Part shown: piece by piece, positions 32,693-41,677 of the stretch
Position numbering within the stretch: the first letter of the stretch is position 1
Layout of the letters: each line of letters opens with the position of its first letter
NCBI GenBank assembly: GCA_037441525.1
Contig: JBBISA010000026.1
Location: forward strand, 1-52,030
Length of the DNA stretch: 52,030 nt
Source: SKVR01 sp037441525
GTDB taxonomy: Bacteria > Bacteroidota > Bacteroidia > Bacteroidales > UBA7960
Direction of reading: 5' to 3'
The notes under the pieces: generated by a model
Told to the model about the DNA's origin: nothing
Database searches by the model: none
What the model saw: only the letters and a program-made list of their open reading frames with translations
Program-made: the position numbers and the translations under genes

Positions 32693-32875
32693 TTATGCCT
32701 TTGCCGACACTTGTTCGTAATAGCCTATCAGCTCAGTAGTAGTGAGAATTTTGGATGAAATGGTTTCAAAAACAACATTTTCCTTACAGCTATCACTTTT
32801 AATCAGCTTAAGCCTGAAAATAACCGGGTTTATCTGGTTTACCCTCATTTGGTATTGATTGTCAGGAGCGTTCAT
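32693..32875 (-). CDS. Possible small protein of unknown function (60 aa)
   Basis: A 60-residue open frame beginning MNAPDNQYQM, with mixed composition and no membrane segment or known motif. It occupies part of the 607-bp gap between the CheZ-like gene and the lone receiver. No Shine-Dalgarno and no clear promoter precede it. Composition looks more protein-like than the frames at 1-960, but chance is a real possibility. The rest of the gap holds only the nested repeats at 32599-32652. Confidence 0.3.
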   Translation of the reverse strand: MNAPDNQYQMRVNQINPVIFRLKLIKSDSCKENVVFETISSKILTTTELIGYYEQVSAKA

Positions 32876-33086
32876 AATTGAAAATTTTGGATTGGGCGTT
32901 TATTTGAGTCACTTCCGGGTAAAAATATACCTCTTATTGATGGTAAAATTATATACCACCAACTGTTAATAAAACAGTATAAATACTGCAATTTTGGAGC
33001 GTTTTTTTAAGGGTTTTACTGAAATTTCGGCTTATGTTTAGCACAAACCGGAAAACCACTATTTTTACCATATAAAGCCAAACCCA

Positions 33087-33470
33087 ATGATCATTCTAAT
33101 CACCGACGACTTATATACCAATCGCCTTCAAACAGCAATTACCTTAAAGTCTATGGGTTATCATTACGAAGAAGCTTCTCATGGTGATGAGGCGATTGAA
33201 AAGCTTAAGAAAAAAAATTACGACCTTATTCTGATGGACATAGAAATGCCAGTACGTAATGGACTGGAAACCACTCGTTTTATTAGAAAAAACTTCACCG
33301 GGAAAAAAAGGAAAACACCTATAGTGGCTATTACGGCTCACAATCCTGATGATTTCTTCAAGGATTTTTTTAAAGAGGGTTTCAACGGTTTAATCACCAA
33401 GCCTGTTACCAAAGAAAAGCTTGAAAAATTCTTACCCGATAAAGACCCACTTCATAATGAAAAAGCTTAG
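33087..33470 (+). CDS. Stand-alone receiver-domain protein
   Basis: A 127-residue receiver of the type usually fused to hybrid kinases: TDDLYTNR (acidic pair), LILMDIEMPVRNG (phosphoacceptor Asp), AITAHN and ITKPVT (Lys), followed by a short charged tail. It has no output domain. It is on the opposite strand to the chemosensory cluster and 607 bp from its first gene, so it has its own promoter (TATGTTTA near 33033 is a weak -7 candidate). It may receive phosphate from one of the free HPt proteins or the hybrid kinases. The stop lies 24 bp from the convergent symporter gene. Confidence 0.9.
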   Translation: MIILITDDLYTNRLQTAITLKSMGYHYEEASHGDEAIEKLKKKNYDLILMDIEMPVRNGLETTRFIRKNFTGKKRKTPIVAITAHNPDDFFKDFFKEGFNGLITKPVTKEKLEKFLPDKDPLHNEKA

Positions 33471-33493
33471 GTGGTGCGCTACAACTAGGATTT

Positions 33494-34711
33494 TCAAATA
33501 TTAAGTTTTTCCCCCTCACTTTTGGCAATAATTACAGCCCCGCAGCTATCGCTCCATACATTTACTGTAGTTCGGAACATGTCTAAAATACGGTCAACAG
33601 CAAGTATTAGCCCCAATCCTTCGAGGGGTAAACCTACAGCCGAAAGTATTATGGTCATAATAACCAGGCCGGCCATGGGTATGCCGGCAGCACCAATGGA
33701 GGCCAACAAAGCAGTTATCATTACCACAAACTGCTGCAACAGGCTTAATTCTACTCCATAGGCCTGCGCAATAAAAATAGTAGCAACACACTGATATAGA
33801 GCTGTTCCATCCATATTTACAGTGGCGCCTAAAGGCAATACAAAACTGGTTGTTTTATTGGATACACCACTTTTAAACTCCACAGCTTCCATGGTTAGAG
33901 GAAGAGTTGCACTGCTGCTCGAAGTTGAAAAGGCAGTCAGAAGGGGCACACTCATGCATCGGGCGTGCTTTAGAGGATTTGAACGCCCAAGTGTTCGCAA
34001 TAATAGCGGAAGAGTGATTACTCCATGTATGAATAGTGCTCCCAATACGGTGATCATATACATTCCCATTCGGGTGAAAATATTTAAAAGGTTACCCGAT
34101 TGATCAGCAACAATGGAAGCCACAATAGCAAAAATTCCCACGGGTGAAAACTTAATAACAAACATGGTGATCTTCATCATTATCTCGAATACCGCCGTAA
34201 AAAAGTTGAATAAAGGCTCACGATACATCGGTGTGACTTTGGTGGCGAAAAATCCAAAGAAAAGGGCAAAGAAAATTATCGCCGGCAACTCACCTTTAGC
34301 CATTGAATCGATTATGTTTACCGGGATAATCTTCAGCAAAGTCTGGCCAAAGGTATCGCGGCTGGCATCGAGCCCCTCCATTGCCTGGCTAAAGCCAAGG
34401 TCGGCACCAATTCCAGGCTTTATTATATTTACCAGCAATAACCCGGTTAAAATGGCCAACAGGCTGGTAACTATATAATACAATATGGTTTTCAGACTCA
34501 TCCGCCCCAGATTTTCGTTTGAACCTATTCCCATTACCCCAGTTACAATTGATGAAAAAATCATTGGAATGATAATCATTCGCAATGCCCTGAGAAACAA
34601 ATCGCCCATCCAACTTATGTACTTTACCTGATCGGGCAACAGATAACCAAAGAAAATACTGATTACCAGCGCAATCAGAATGTGCCAGTGCAATTGGATT
34701 TTTCTTAACAT
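33494..34711 (-). CDS. Dicarboxylate/amino acid:cation symporter (DAACS, SLC1 family)
   Basis: A 405-residue secondary transporter of the GltP/DctA/GltPh family that couples uptake of glutamate, aspartate or C4-dicarboxylates to sodium or protons. Visible hallmarks are the serine-rich hairpin loop (TSSSSATLPLT), the NMDGTALYQ motif on TM7, the AAGIPMAGLV hairpin-2 motif and the TM8 segment DRILDMFRTTVNVWSDS with the substrate-binding Asp and Asn. About eight membrane helices are apparent. I chose the start at 34711 (MLRKIQLHWHILIAL). The extra residues from 34750 look non-coding. It is monocistronic; the exact substrate and ion are not resolved. Confidence 0.93.
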   Translation of the reverse strand: MLRKIQLHWHILIALVISIFFGYLLPDQVKYISWMGDLFLRALRMIIIPMIFSSIVTGVMGIGSNENLGRMSLKTILYYIVTSLLAILTGLLLVNIIKPGIGADLGFSQAMEGLDASRDTFGQTLLKIIPVNIIDSMAKGELPAIIFFALFFGFFATKVTPMYREPLFNFFTAVFEIMMKITMFVIKFSPVGIFAIVASIVADQSGNLLNIFTRMGMYMITVLGALFIHGVITLPLLLRTLGRSNPLKHARCMSVPLLTAFSTSSSSATLPLTMEAVEFKSGVSNKTTSFVLPLGATVNMDGTALYQCVATIFIAQAYGVELSLLQQFVVMITALLASIGAAGIPMAGLVIMTIILSAVGLPLEGLGLILAVDRILDMFRTTVNVWSDSCGAVIIAKSEGEKLNI

Positions 34712-34977
34712 AGGGAATCGGATATTATTCAGAAGGCAAAATAAAATCAACCGCCTTTTTTATGGGGCGTGCAATAATACAAAAAGATTGTGGGAGAAGT
34801 GATATTGATGAATAATTTTTCCCTTATCATGAAACTTTGTCATTCTATCGGTTACCAAAAAGCCATTTTGACATAAAACCTAATCATTCAAGGGGTGGAT
34901 TATATTTTGATGAGCCCTGCACACGAAATGTAAACACTATTTCTATTTTGCCATCGGACAATGAAAAACAATATAAT

Positions 34978-37572
34978 ATGAACACCGAAAATTTCACCAC
35001 AAAATCGCAGGAGGCAATACAAAAAGCCTACGATATTGCTGCCGGTTATCAGCACCAGGCAGTTGAAAACGGGCATTTATTAAAAGCCATCCTAACCATT
35101 GATGAAAACGTTGCCCCATTTCTGCTTAAAAAAAGTAACATTAATCCGGCAACTTTCCAGGATGTACTCGACAGGGTAATTCAGTCTTACCCCAGGGTAA
35201 GCGGAGGCAATATTTACCTTTCGCAAGCTGCCGGCAACACTTTGCAGCAGGCTACCCGTTACCTTAAAGAGTTTGGCGATGAATTTATAAGCATAGAACA
35301 TCTGTTGCTGGCTTTGCTCAATGCCTTCGATAGTGTTAGCCGTTTGCTGGAAGACAGCGGCGTAAATGAAAAAGACCTGAAAAATGCCATTAAAGAACTA
35401 CGCAAAGGAAGCCGGGTCACCAGCCAGTCGGCCGAAGAAACCTACAATGCCCTGGGCAGATATGCCCGCGACCTGAACCGTGATGCCCAATCGGGCAAAC
35501 TCGACCCAGTAATAGGACGCGATGAAGAAATAAGGCGAATACTTCAAATCCTTTCGCGGCGTACCAAAAACAACCCCATCCTTATTGGTGAGCCGGGAGT
35601 AGGAAAAACTGCCATTGCCGAAGGGCTTGCCCATCGTATTATCAACGGCGATGTTCCTGAAAACCTTAAATCGAAACGTATTTTTAGTTTAGATATGGGG
35701 GCGCTCATTGCCGGTGCAAAATATAAGGGTGAATTTGAAGAAAGACTGAAAGCAGTAATAAAGGAGGTAATATCATCAGATGGAGAAGTGGTATTGTTCA
35801 TTGACGAAATTCATACCCTGGTGGGCGCAGGAGGCAGTGGAGAGGGAGCAATGGATGCGGCAAATATCCTTAAACCTGCCCTTGCCCGCGGCGAGCTAAG
35901 GGCCATTGGCGCCACCACCCTTAAAGAATACCAGCGCTATTTTGAAAAAGACAAAGCGTTGGAGCGCCGATTTCAAACAGTGATGGTGGATGAACCTGAT
36001 CGGGCCGATGCCATATCAATTTTGCGTGGACTTAAGGAGCGATACGAAACCCATCATCAGGTGCGTATTAAAGATGAAGCGATAGTTGCTGCCGTTGACC
36101 TTTCGCAGCGGTATATCTCTGACCGTTTCCTGCCTGATAAGGCCATTGACCTGGTAGATGAAGCAGCTTCCAAACTCAGGCTCGAAATCAACTCAGTACC
36201 CGAAGAGCTCGATGAAGCCGAAAGAAGAATCAGGCAACTGGAAATTGAAAAAGAAGCCATTAAGCGTGAAAAAGACGAAGTAAAACTCAACGAGCTGAAT
36301 CAATTACTTGCCAACCTTTATGAGGAAAAAAACCTGATCAAGGGACGCTGGGAAAGCGAAAAAGAAGTTGTAAATGCTATTCAAACTGCCAAAAAAAGAT
36401 TTGAGCAGTTGAAACTTGAAGCAGAACAGGCCGAACGCAACGGCGATTTTGGCAAGGTGGCCGAGATTCGCTATGGACGCATTAAGGAAGAGGAATTGCA
36501 GCTGGAAAGTCTGAACCGGAAACTTATGGAGATGCAGGCCCATTCGGCATTAATCAAGGAAGAAGTGTCGGCCGAAGATATTGCCGATGTAGTTTCGCGA
36601 TGGACCGGAATACCTGTTAGCCGGATGTTGCAGAGTGAACGCGAAAAACTGCTTACGCTCGAAGAACAGCTACACAAAAGGGTAGTAGGCCAGCAGGAAG
36701 CCATTGAGGCAGTTGCGGATGCCATCAGGCGCAGCCGTGCAGGACTGCAGGACGCCAAAAGGCCCATTGGTTCATTCATTTTCCTGGGCACAACCGGTGT
36801 TGGAAAAACTGAGCTTGCCCGAGCACTCGCCGAATTTCTGTTCAACGACGAAAATGCCATGGTGCGGATTGATATGTCGGAATACCAGGAGCGACACACC
36901 GTAAGCAGGCTCATTGGTGCGCCACCAGGATATGTTGGTTATGAAGAAAGCGGTCAGCTTACCGAAGCTGTGCGCCGCAAACCCTACTCAGTAGTTCTGC
37001 TCGACGAAATCGAAAAAGCACATCCCGACGTGTTCAATATTATGCTGCAAGTGCTCGATGATGGTCGGTTGACCGATAATAAAGGGCGAACCGCCGACTT
37101 CAAAAACACCATCATCATCATGACATCAAATACCGGTTCATCGCTTATTCAGGAAAATTTTGAGAAAATTACCTCAGGAAACCAGGATGAAATAGCCGAA
37201 CAAACCAAGGTACAGGTAATGGCACTTCTGCGCAAAACCATCCGGCCCGAGTTTTTGAACCGTGTGGATGAGATTATCATGTTTAAACCTCTCACTATCG
37301 GAGAGGTGCGCGAAATAGTAAGAATACAGATGGACAAGGTTGCCGAAATATTGGCCGAAAACGGAATTACCCTTACCACTTCAGATGCTGCCATTGCCTG
37401 GATTACCCAGGCGGGTTTCGACCCCCAATATGGCGCGCGACCATTGAAAAGGGCCATTCAGAAGAATATTCTTAATCTGCTTTCCAAAGAAATTCTTGCC
37501 GGACGAATTATCAGGGACTCGGCTATCCAGATCAGGGTAAAAGATAATGAACTCGAATTTGTGAACAGTTAA
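34978..37572 (+). CDS. clpB: Protein-disaggregating chaperone ClpB
   Basis: ClpB/Hsp104, the hexameric AAA+ disaggregase that works with DnaK to rescue heat-aggregated proteins. The 864-residue product has two Clp_N repeats (about 5-145), AAA1 (Walker A GEPGVGKT, Walker B VVLFIDEIH), the long coiled-coil M domain (about 405-525) that separates ClpB from ClpA/ClpC, AAA2 (GTTGVGKT, VVLLDEIEKAH) and the D2-small domain. The start is the ATG at 34978 (MNTENFTTKSQEA). The in-frame ATG at 34837 adds 47 residues unrelated to Clp_N. Single gene; a strong two-way terminator follows. No CIRCE-like element was seen upstream. Confidence 0.97.
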   Translation: MNTENFTTKSQEAIQKAYDIAAGYQHQAVENGHLLKAILTIDENVAPFLLKKSNINPATFQDVLDRVIQSYPRVSGGNIYLSQAAGNTLQQATRYLKEFGDEFISIEHLLLALLNAFDSVSRLLEDSGVNEKDLKNAIKELRKGSRVTSQSAEETYNALGRYARDLNRDAQSGKLDPVIGRDEEIRRILQILSRRTKNNPILIGEPGVGKTAIAEGLAHRIINGDVPENLKSKRIFSLDMGALIAGAKYKGEFEERLKAVIKEVISSDGEVVLFIDEIHTLVGAGGSGEGAMDAANILKPALARGELRAIGATTLKEYQRYFEKDKALERRFQTVMVDEPDRADAISILRGLKERYETHHQVRIKDEAIVAAVDLSQRYISDRFLPDKAIDLVDEAASKLRLEINSVPEELDEAERRIRQLEIEKEAIKREKDEVKLNELNQLLANLYEEKNLIKGRWESEKEVVNAIQTAKKRFEQLKLEAEQAERNGDFGKVAEIRYGRIKEEELQLESLNRKLMEMQAHSALIKEEVSAEDIADVVSRWTGIPVSRMLQSEREKLLTLEEQLHKRVVGQQEAIEAVADAIRRSRAGLQDAKRPIGSFIFLGTTGVGKTELARALAEFLFNDENAMVRIDMSEYQERHTVSRLIGAPPGYVGYEESGQLTEAVRRKPYSVVLLDEIEKAHPDVFNIMLQVLDDGRLTDNKGRTADFKNTIIIMTSNTGSSLIQENFEKITSGNQDEIAEQTKVQVMALLRKTIRPEFLNRVDEIIMFKPLTIGEVREIVRIQMDKVAEILAENGITLTTSDAAIAWITQAGFDPQYGARPLKRAIQKNILNLLSKEILAGRIIRDSAIQIRVKDNELEFVNS

Positions 37573-37586
37573 AACAGCAAACGATG

Positions 37587-37624
37587 ACGGGCTCTCTGGA
37601 ATATTAATTTTCCAGAGAGCCCGT
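37587..37624. terminator. Bidirectional terminator between clpB and the GH5 gene
   Basis: A perfect 15-bp stem (arms 37587-37601 and 37610-37624) with an 8-nt loop lies between two convergent genes. On the plus strand it is followed by ACTTTTATT; on the minus strand the flanking T content is low. It probably serves clpB mainly and the glycosidase gene as well. Confidence 0.85.
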
Positions 37625-37644
37625 ACTTTTATTCCGGAACAAAA

Positions 37645-39375
37645 TCAGTTCTTGATAAACTTCAGGGTTTCACTTTTACAATTACCAGTTAACCGAATGA
37701 TATAAACCCCTCTATCGAGATGATTTACAGAAAGTAACATGCTGGGTGCATCAACCTGCACCGACTTTATCAGTCTGCCCGACAGGTCGAATAAGGCAGC
37801 ATGAGTGAAATGCCCCACATTTTCCAGAACCATTTGCCGTGATGCTGGATTGGGAAAAACTTTTACTCCCAATGAAGTTGTTTCAACAGGAATATGGGTT
37901 GCCAAAGTAACCTTCTCCACGGCAATTCTCGAAAAAACCACATTCGGTGCTGATGTGCCCAAATCTACCACAAACCTGGCGTTGTTGTCAGTGGGATGGG
38001 TCATTTTAAATACTGTAGAGTATTCAGTTTCATCCTTTCCCAGCGAAAGCCCCACATAACCTGAATAGGCAGTCCAGGGGTCGGATGATTTCCCAATATA
38101 AACTGCGCCGGTTCTGGGCTCTGCTGCCGATGCCACCACAATAATCCGGTACATGCTTCCATTTTCCAATGCTATTGATGGCTTAACCAACTGTACATGC
38201 CAGGTTTGTGTTCCTGCTGAATTAATATTTGCATTTAGTTTCCCTGAGCTGACAGAAAGGCTCCCTGATGCGCCCCCACCAAAATTCAGGCTCCATCCGG
38301 CCGTATTGGTCCATGTTGACTGATTAAACAACGGGGTAACATTAAAACCCATGGGTTCGGGCATCGTATTGTGCAGCAGGGCATTTACCAGAGCCATATT
38401 GTACTGGCTGGTCGATGGATTAAAAATTCCAAACCCGGCACTGAACTCCCAGTATGCCCAGCTAAAACCCTGTTGATCGAACCATCGGGAAAGGAAAGTA
38501 GTCCATCGTGCTCTTGACGCAATATCAGCTTTACCATAAGCCCCAAACTCGCCAACATGCAGTGGAATGTTTTTTTCCTGTGCAAAAGCCTTCGCAAAAG
38601 TAAAATCGGCGATTACGGCATCGCGTTCGGCCTGTGTATCAAACCACTCAGTTCCGAGCCAGGAATCGGCGTTGCCGCCAACCCAATCAGCTCCCTGATG
38701 CGTAAACTGAAATGGATTGTAATAATGCACTGTCAATATTAAATGGGCATCATCAGGCAACACCAGATTTGCCAACCCTTCCAGCCCACCCCAGGGTGCT
38801 GTTCCAATCAGAATGGTTCGTTCGGGGTTTGTTGGCCTTATTACATTAAGAGCTTCAACAATAATCCCATTCCACATAGAAGGAGTTATATTGCCATGAG
38901 GTTCATTAAACAATTCGAAAAGCAGGCTGTCTGGATAATTTTTGAATTGATTTCCAATCTGTGTCCACATGGCGAGAAATCTTGCTTTATTGTCAACCGG
39001 ACTATTAAGAAATGCCTCATGGTGGTGCATATTTATAATCGGATGCAATTTGTATTTGAGTGCTGCATCAACCACTTGCTGAATACGTTGCATAAATGAA
39101 GCATAGATAGTGTATGGCTCGGTTGCCATACTACGGGCTGTTGTTTCCCATCGGATGGGGATGCGCACGTGGGTAAATCCCAACTCCGCCATGCGTTTGA
39201 AGTAATCTTCTTTCCAGGGATTCCCCCATGCACTTTCTAAAGGCGCTTCAAAGGCATTGCCCATGTTGATGCCACGCCCTAACCGCTGATTGATTTCGAA
39301 AGCAGATGCAAAATTCTGTGTATATGCAAATGGTGCAATTGCCAGTAGCCACAAGATTAGTATAGTTCTTCTCAT
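37645..39375 (-). CDS. Secreted glycoside hydrolase family 5 enzyme with C-terminal T9SS sorting domain
   Basis: A 576-residue secreted endo-glycanase. A signal peptide (about 1-20) precedes a GH5 catalytic domain (about 25-330). The acid/base is Glu158 in LFNEPHG and the nucleophile Glu276 in HVGEFGAYG; the conserved HVRIPIRW and NMHHHEAF segments are also present. A beta-sandwich, CBM-like module follows (about 345-485). Last comes a type IX secretion sorting domain (about 495-576; VKVFPNPASRQMVLEN, DLSGRLIKS, GVYIIRL). The protein should cross the outer membrane by T9SS and be anchored or released at the surface. Cellulase-type beta-1,4-glucan hydrolysis is likely, but mannan or other beta-glycans cannot be excluded. 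No SusCD pair or other CAZyme is adjacent. Confidence 0.92.
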   Translation of the reverse strand: MRRTILILWLLAIAPFAYTQNFASAFEINQRLGRGINMGNAFEAPLESAWGNPWKEDYFKRMAELGFTHVRIPIRWETTARSMATEPYTIYASFMQRIQQVVDAALKYKLHPIINMHHHEAFLNSPVDNKARFLAMWTQIGNQFKNYPDSLLFELFNEPHGNITPSMWNGIIVEALNVIRPTNPERTILIGTAPWGGLEGLANLVLPDDAHLILTVHYYNPFQFTHQGADWVGGNADSWLGTEWFDTQAERDAVIADFTFAKAFAQEKNIPLHVGEFGAYGKADIASRARWTTFLSRWFDQQGFSWAYWEFSAGFGIFNPSTSQYNMALVNALLHNTMPEPMGFNVTPLFNQSTWTNTAGWSLNFGGGASGSLSVSSGKLNANINSAGTQTWHVQLVKPSIALENGSMYRIIVVASAAEPRTGAVYIGKSSDPWTAYSGYVGLSLGKDETEYSTVFKMTHPTDNNARFVVDLGTSAPNVVFSRIAVEKVTLATHIPVETTSLGVKVFPNPASRQMVLENVGHFTHAALFDLSGRLIKSVQVDAPSMLLSVNHLDRGVYIIRLTGNCKSETLKFIKN

Positions 39376-39553
39376 TTGTAGTTTTTTTGTTTAGTTTAGA
39401 TAGAATGCCCCTGATAGCTAGGGGTGTTTTTAAGGTGATTTTTAGCTTTGATGGGCTCCTGAACCAGGTAAATCAAGGTTTGTTTTTAACCCAGTATACC
39501 AGTTGTAAACCATTTAATTTTTTTCTAACGTGAGCATCTCCGTATTTATTTCT

Positions 39554-41626
39554 CTAATTCCTTCTTTGGAAGATTACGGATTGTCTTCCAGGTTCTCTCA
39601 CATCGCGAAGAGAAAAGTTTTCATACCGGTAAATAAAAACAAAGGTATTTTCCCAGCCACCATCAGGGAAAGCACGTTTAAATACGATGGGGCTGTTAGG
39701 AGCCTTGTTTTTATTTACTACATCCATACAACGATAAAATTGCTGACCATACTGATGAAGTGCAGAAAAGAAGAAAACACCTGTTTCAACAGCGCGCAAG
39801 GCCATTGAGCCGGGCTCAACATGGTTAATGCTCCTGTAGCGCCGTATAAAATTAATATTGGCGGGTTTTTCGTAGTCGATAAACTCAACAGAAAAGATAT
39901 GAGTATTGAGATTTTGAAGGTACTGTGCATCAACTGAACGGTAATCGCGCCACTGAGGTACCCCAAACAGCACAATATTAAAGGTGTCGCGCAGTTGGTT
40001 GAGCTGTCGGGTATAATTAGCTATCATTGCTTCGCCACCCATGAGTGTAACAACAACGTTGCGGCGGCTACGGTCCATATCAGCCCTTATTTTGCCAATG
40101 CCATCGCGCGAGTAGATTACTTCCCTGATGTTTTCATCGTTAGCATATTTCTGGAAATCAGCCCCGGTCAATCTGCCGTTTTCGTTCCTTAGATCGCGTA
40201 TTGAATCGTTGATTACATATACGTTCGAAATTCTTTCGCCCACATAACCTCTCTCAATAAAATAGCCGTCAATTTTGGCCATGCTGGCACTGTCGCGCAG
40301 GTAACGATAACGGTTTATTCCGTAGTTCAGGTATTGTTTTAATGAAAAGATGAGGGGCCTTATATTTTCCTGGTTGTTGTGAACCAGTATAATATTGTCT
40401 TCGGGGTAAACCTGCGCAATATAGGCAGCCATATCGTGCATTTGAGTCTGAAGGTCGGGCGTTGCCTGAAACATATTGGGATATCTTCGCAGGGGTTCGC
40501 GGTCGTCGGCACTTACAGGTGAAACAATGGGGATGTTTCTGTCGCGGGCAAAAGTTGCTGCAATCTGGAACGTATTGGTAAAGAAAGGTCCGATGATCAG
40601 ATCCATTTGTGCCATTTCGGGTTTCCAGATAGCGGTGCGTGCCTTAAGTTCCGATTCGCAGACATCATAAACCGATAATCTTATATCGGCACCCATAGCC
40701 CTTACCGAATCAAGGGCCATTACAATGCCTTCGTAATATTCCATATACCGTAATGACCTTTCCTGCGATTGGGGAGATATTCCACCTTCGGTATCAAAAT
40801 TTTCAAGATAGAGCGGAATAAGAAGCGCAACATTATAGGTTCTTTTTCTCTGAGGATTGGCGCAATAAGGGTCGGTGGTTTCAGGCAGCTGAGATACTGC
40901 TTCGAGCCTCTGATCGCGCTTATCCGGCACAAAGGGCGGATGAGTATCGGGGGCATATTCAACCGGGATTTTCAGTACCTGACCTGCTCTCAAACCTTCG
41001 CGAAGTTCTGGATTAAGCTTTTCAAGCTCGGTAATGGATACTTTAAACTCCCTGGCAATAGAGAATAGCGTTTGACGCGGTGGAACCGTATACTCTATAA
41101 AGTGAATGGTACTTTCCTTTAAAATGGGAACTCTTAGCATCATATTAACCCGCAAGCCCGACCTGATCTGGGGGTTATGCTCAATAAGCTGTGTTTCCTG
41201 GATACCATAGGTACGGGCAATGCCATATACAGTTTCGCGCCGTTTAACCTGGTGTTCAATAAAACTAACATCAGTTACAGTGATGGTTTGGACCTGCCCG
41301 CGCGATGGCAGAGGCTCACCCGATTGTTTTACTGGTATACGGATTATCTGGTCAAAGCGCAGTTCCTGGGTTCTCAGTTCAGGATTTTCGTTGATGATAT
41401 CATCTACGCTAACGCCATAAGCCCGCGCTATGGAAAAAAGGGTTTGTCCCTGCAAAACAGCATGGAAGTAATACTGCCTGCCATCTACCCGCTGTATAGT
41501 GGTACTGCGGTTGGAGATGGAGGGCGACTCCTGTGCCTGCATACCCTGACTTAACATCAGAAAAGATAAGCCGGCAATAATGAATATCTTAATTTTCAGC
41601 ACGGTACAAAATAATTGGTTTAACAT
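39554..41626 (-). CDS. LysM-repeat protein fused to a periplasmic-binding-protein (type 1) domain
   Basis: A 690-residue exported protein: a signal peptide/hydrophobic N-terminus (about 10-31), three LysM modules (about 52-98, 120-165, 172-220; each with the TLFSIAR/TVYGIAR helix and NPEL/NPQI ending) that should bind peptidoglycan, and a C-terminal type-1 periplasmic-binding-like domain (about 265-670) with YNVALLIPLYLEN and DLIIGPFFTN. It resembles a branched-chain amino-acid-binding fold. The combination recurs in Bacteroidota; its function is not established and may be cell-wall related. It follows guaA on the same strand after 51 bp, so co-transcription is plausible. Confidence 0.88.
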   Translation of the reverse strand: MLNQLFCTVLKIKIFIIAGLSFLMLSQGMQAQESPSISNRSTTIQRVDGRQYYFHAVLQGQTLFSIARAYGVSVDDIINENPELRTQELRFDQIIRIPVKQSGEPLPSRGQVQTITVTDVSFIEHQVKRRETVYGIARTYGIQETQLIEHNPQIRSGLRVNMMLRVPILKESTIHFIEYTVPPRQTLFSIAREFKVSITELEKLNPELREGLRAGQVLKIPVEYAPDTHPPFVPDKRDQRLEAVSQLPETTDPYCANPQRKRTYNVALLIPLYLENFDTEGGISPQSQERSLRYMEYYEGIVMALDSVRAMGADIRLSVYDVCESELKARTAIWKPEMAQMDLIIGPFFTNTFQIAATFARDRNIPIVSPVSADDREPLRRYPNMFQATPDLQTQMHDMAAYIAQVYPEDNIILVHNNQENIRPLIFSLKQYLNYGINRYRYLRDSASMAKIDGYFIERGYVGERISNVYVINDSIRDLRNENGRLTGADFQKYANDENIREVIYSRDGIGKIRADMDRSRRNVVVTLMGGEAMIANYTRQLNQLRDTFNIVLFGVPQWRDYRSVDAQYLQNLNTHIFSVEFIDYEKPANINFIRRYRSINHVEPGSMALRAVETGVFFFSALHQYGQQFYRCMDVVNKNKAPNSPIVFKRAFPDGGWENTFVFIYRYENFSLRDVREPGRQSVIFQRRN

Positions 41627-41677
41627 TTCGGGAATGAATACGTTCCAGTGGCAAAAATATTGCCATACTTATCCAAA

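Noticed and set aside
34837..34977. N-terminal extension of clpB by 47 residues
   Set aside because: The extension has no relation to the Clp_N domain, which begins exactly at the ATG at 34978.
39408..39431. CCCCT/AGGGG hairpin with T-run on the plus strand upstream of the GH5 gene
   Set aside because: It points against both neighbouring genes, which are on the minus strand, and the 5-bp stem is short, so it is probably chance.
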